Source of the DNA: Faucicola osloensis_B | GTDB lineage: Bacteria; Pseudomonadota; Gammaproteobacteria; Pseudomonadales; Moraxellaceae | Length of the DNA stretch: 64,000 nucleotides | NCBI GenBank assembly: GCA_964211495.1 | Contig: CAXORL010000001.1 | Coordinates: forward strand, 806,001 to 870,000 | Direction of reading: 5' to 3' | Shown: positions 63,706 to 64,000 of the stretch, piece after piece | How the letters are laid out: every line of letters starts with the position of its first letter | Position numbering within the stretch: the stretch's first letter is position 1 | Translations under genes and position numbers: made by a program | Notes under the pieces: generated by a model | Databases searched by the model: none | The model's input: the letters and a program-made list of their open reading frames with translations, nothing else | Told to the model about the DNA's origin: nothing

Positions 63706-63771
63706 GGCAACGCGCTATATTAAGATGCTCTATATTAGGACGCCCTATATCAAGACACCCAATGTGAAGAC
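63706..63771. repeat. imperfect 15-base tandem repeats
   Basis: Four units and part of a fifth: 63706-63720, 63721-63735, 63736-63750, 63751-63765 and GAAGAC at 63766. The shared core is AAGACGCCCTATAT with drift. It stands just after the terminator region of the upstream short-chain dehydrogenase. Confidence 0.65.
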
Positions 63772-63775
63772 AATA

Positions 63776-63815
63776 AAAAACCCAAATCAGCGCAAGGTCT
63801 CATTTGGGGTTTTTT
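63776..63815 (-). terminator. Rho-independent terminator of the partial short-chain dehydrogenase
   Basis: AAAAACCCAAAT/ATTTGGGGTTTTT with a 14-base loop, 14 bases past the stop codon, with A and T runs on both sides. Confidence 0.82.
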
Positions 63816-63828
63816 ACCATTCTTTGGT

Positions 63829-64000
63829 TTATGCCAAACCATTGACCCATGTCAGTGGGGCATTTTTCATCCAATCACTCATCAGTGTCCAGGGTTGTTC
63901 AGGGACACACGCTTCATCAGGCTCGCCTTCAATCGCGATTGCCAATGCTTTGGTGCCGATTTCTTCACTCACTTCAAAGGGTAACGGTTTAGCGCCTTCG
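63829..64000 (-). CDS. short-chain dehydrogenase/reductase, C-terminal part (cut by window edge)
   Basis: The last 57 codons of a gene that enters from the right. The sequence AKPLPFEVSEEIGTKALA and the following EGEPDEACVPEQPW match the tail of the short-chain dehydrogenase at 62580 (AKYLPFESTEEEGVEAI, VDEAFVPAWPW). The two genes are therefore probably paralogues in tandem. It ends with its own terminator. Confidence 0.65.
   Translation of the reverse strand, partial: EGAKPLPFEVSEEIGTKALAIAIEGEPDEACVPEQPWTLMSDWMKNAPLTWVNGLA

Noticed and set aside
1..64000. CRISPR arrays, tRNA or rRNA genes, prophage or insertion sequences
   Set aside because: I looked for regular spaced repeats, cloverleaf-like or transposase sequences and saw none; short tandem repeats at 27101 and 63706 lack the regular spacers of CRISPR.

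Overview
The window looks like chromosomal DNA of a gammaproteobacterium of the family Moraxellaceae, most like the Moraxella osloensis / Psychrobacter side of it. The grounds are moderate GC with very AT-rich intergenic DNA, obligately aerobic-type lactate metabolism, and the overall style of the proteins. The species is an inference, because no rRNA or tRNA gene is present. I see no prophage, insertion sequence or CRISPR array. Most of the window is ordinary housekeeping sequence with a few accessory islands.

Layout. 1-9.0 kb: the start of a TetR-like regulator, an endonuclease/exonuclease/phosphatase-family protein, glycerol kinase glpK, a Lon-like AAA protease, the repair methyltransferase ogt, an AT-rich DUF4268/PD-(D/E)XK nuclease-like gene, and ftsY. 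9.3-18.7 kb: a catalytic plus non-catalytic M16 protease pair, an M15-like peptidase lipoprotein, rodA, an RlpA-like protein, a CoxE-like VWA protein with its MoxR ATPase, and a small membrane protein. 18.7-27 kb: a YcgL-domain protein, leuA with a divergent Lrp-family regulator, an alanine/glycine:cation symporter, an outer-membrane barrel protein, and ahcY-metF behind a very convincing S-adenosylhomocysteine riboswitch.

27-38 kb is a lactate and alcohol/aldehyde oxidation island. It holds D-lactate dehydrogenase dld, an iron alcohol dehydrogenase, lldP-lldR-lldD with two palindromic operators, an ExaC/AldB-type aldehyde dehydrogenase, and a divergent GAF-domain regulator that lacks an AAA+ domain. 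38-46.5 kb: bioA, rsmE, a PAS-GGDEF-EAL protein with a degenerate GGDEF motif, and two paralogous long acyl-CoA dehydrogenases. 46.6-51 kb: a small acidic protein, dcd, and clpB with a sigma-32-like promoter. 51-58.3 kb: a zinc alcohol dehydrogenase, otsB-otsA (trehalose synthesis), a tightly overlapping four-gene cluster (acyl-CoA dehydrogenase-like, PIG-L deacetylase, NodS-like methyltransferase, family 2 glycosyltransferase), and a cold-shock protein. 58.5-64 kb: a RegB/RegA-like redox two-component pair, a secreted thioredoxin-MsrA-MsrB fusion, a short-chain dehydrogenase, and the end of a second short-chain dehydrogenase.

The best leads for something undescribed are four. The four-gene PIG-L/NodS/GT2/acyl-CoA dehydrogenase-like cluster looks like a pathway that deacetylates, N-methylates and glycosylates an amino sugar. 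The SAH riboswitch before ahcY-metF keeps all six pseudoknot pairs although the bases have changed. The DUF4268 nuclease-like gene is AT-rich and inserted between ftsY and ogt. Several intergenic structures (30832-30888, about 38044-38274, 36685-36748) are not explained by any gene.
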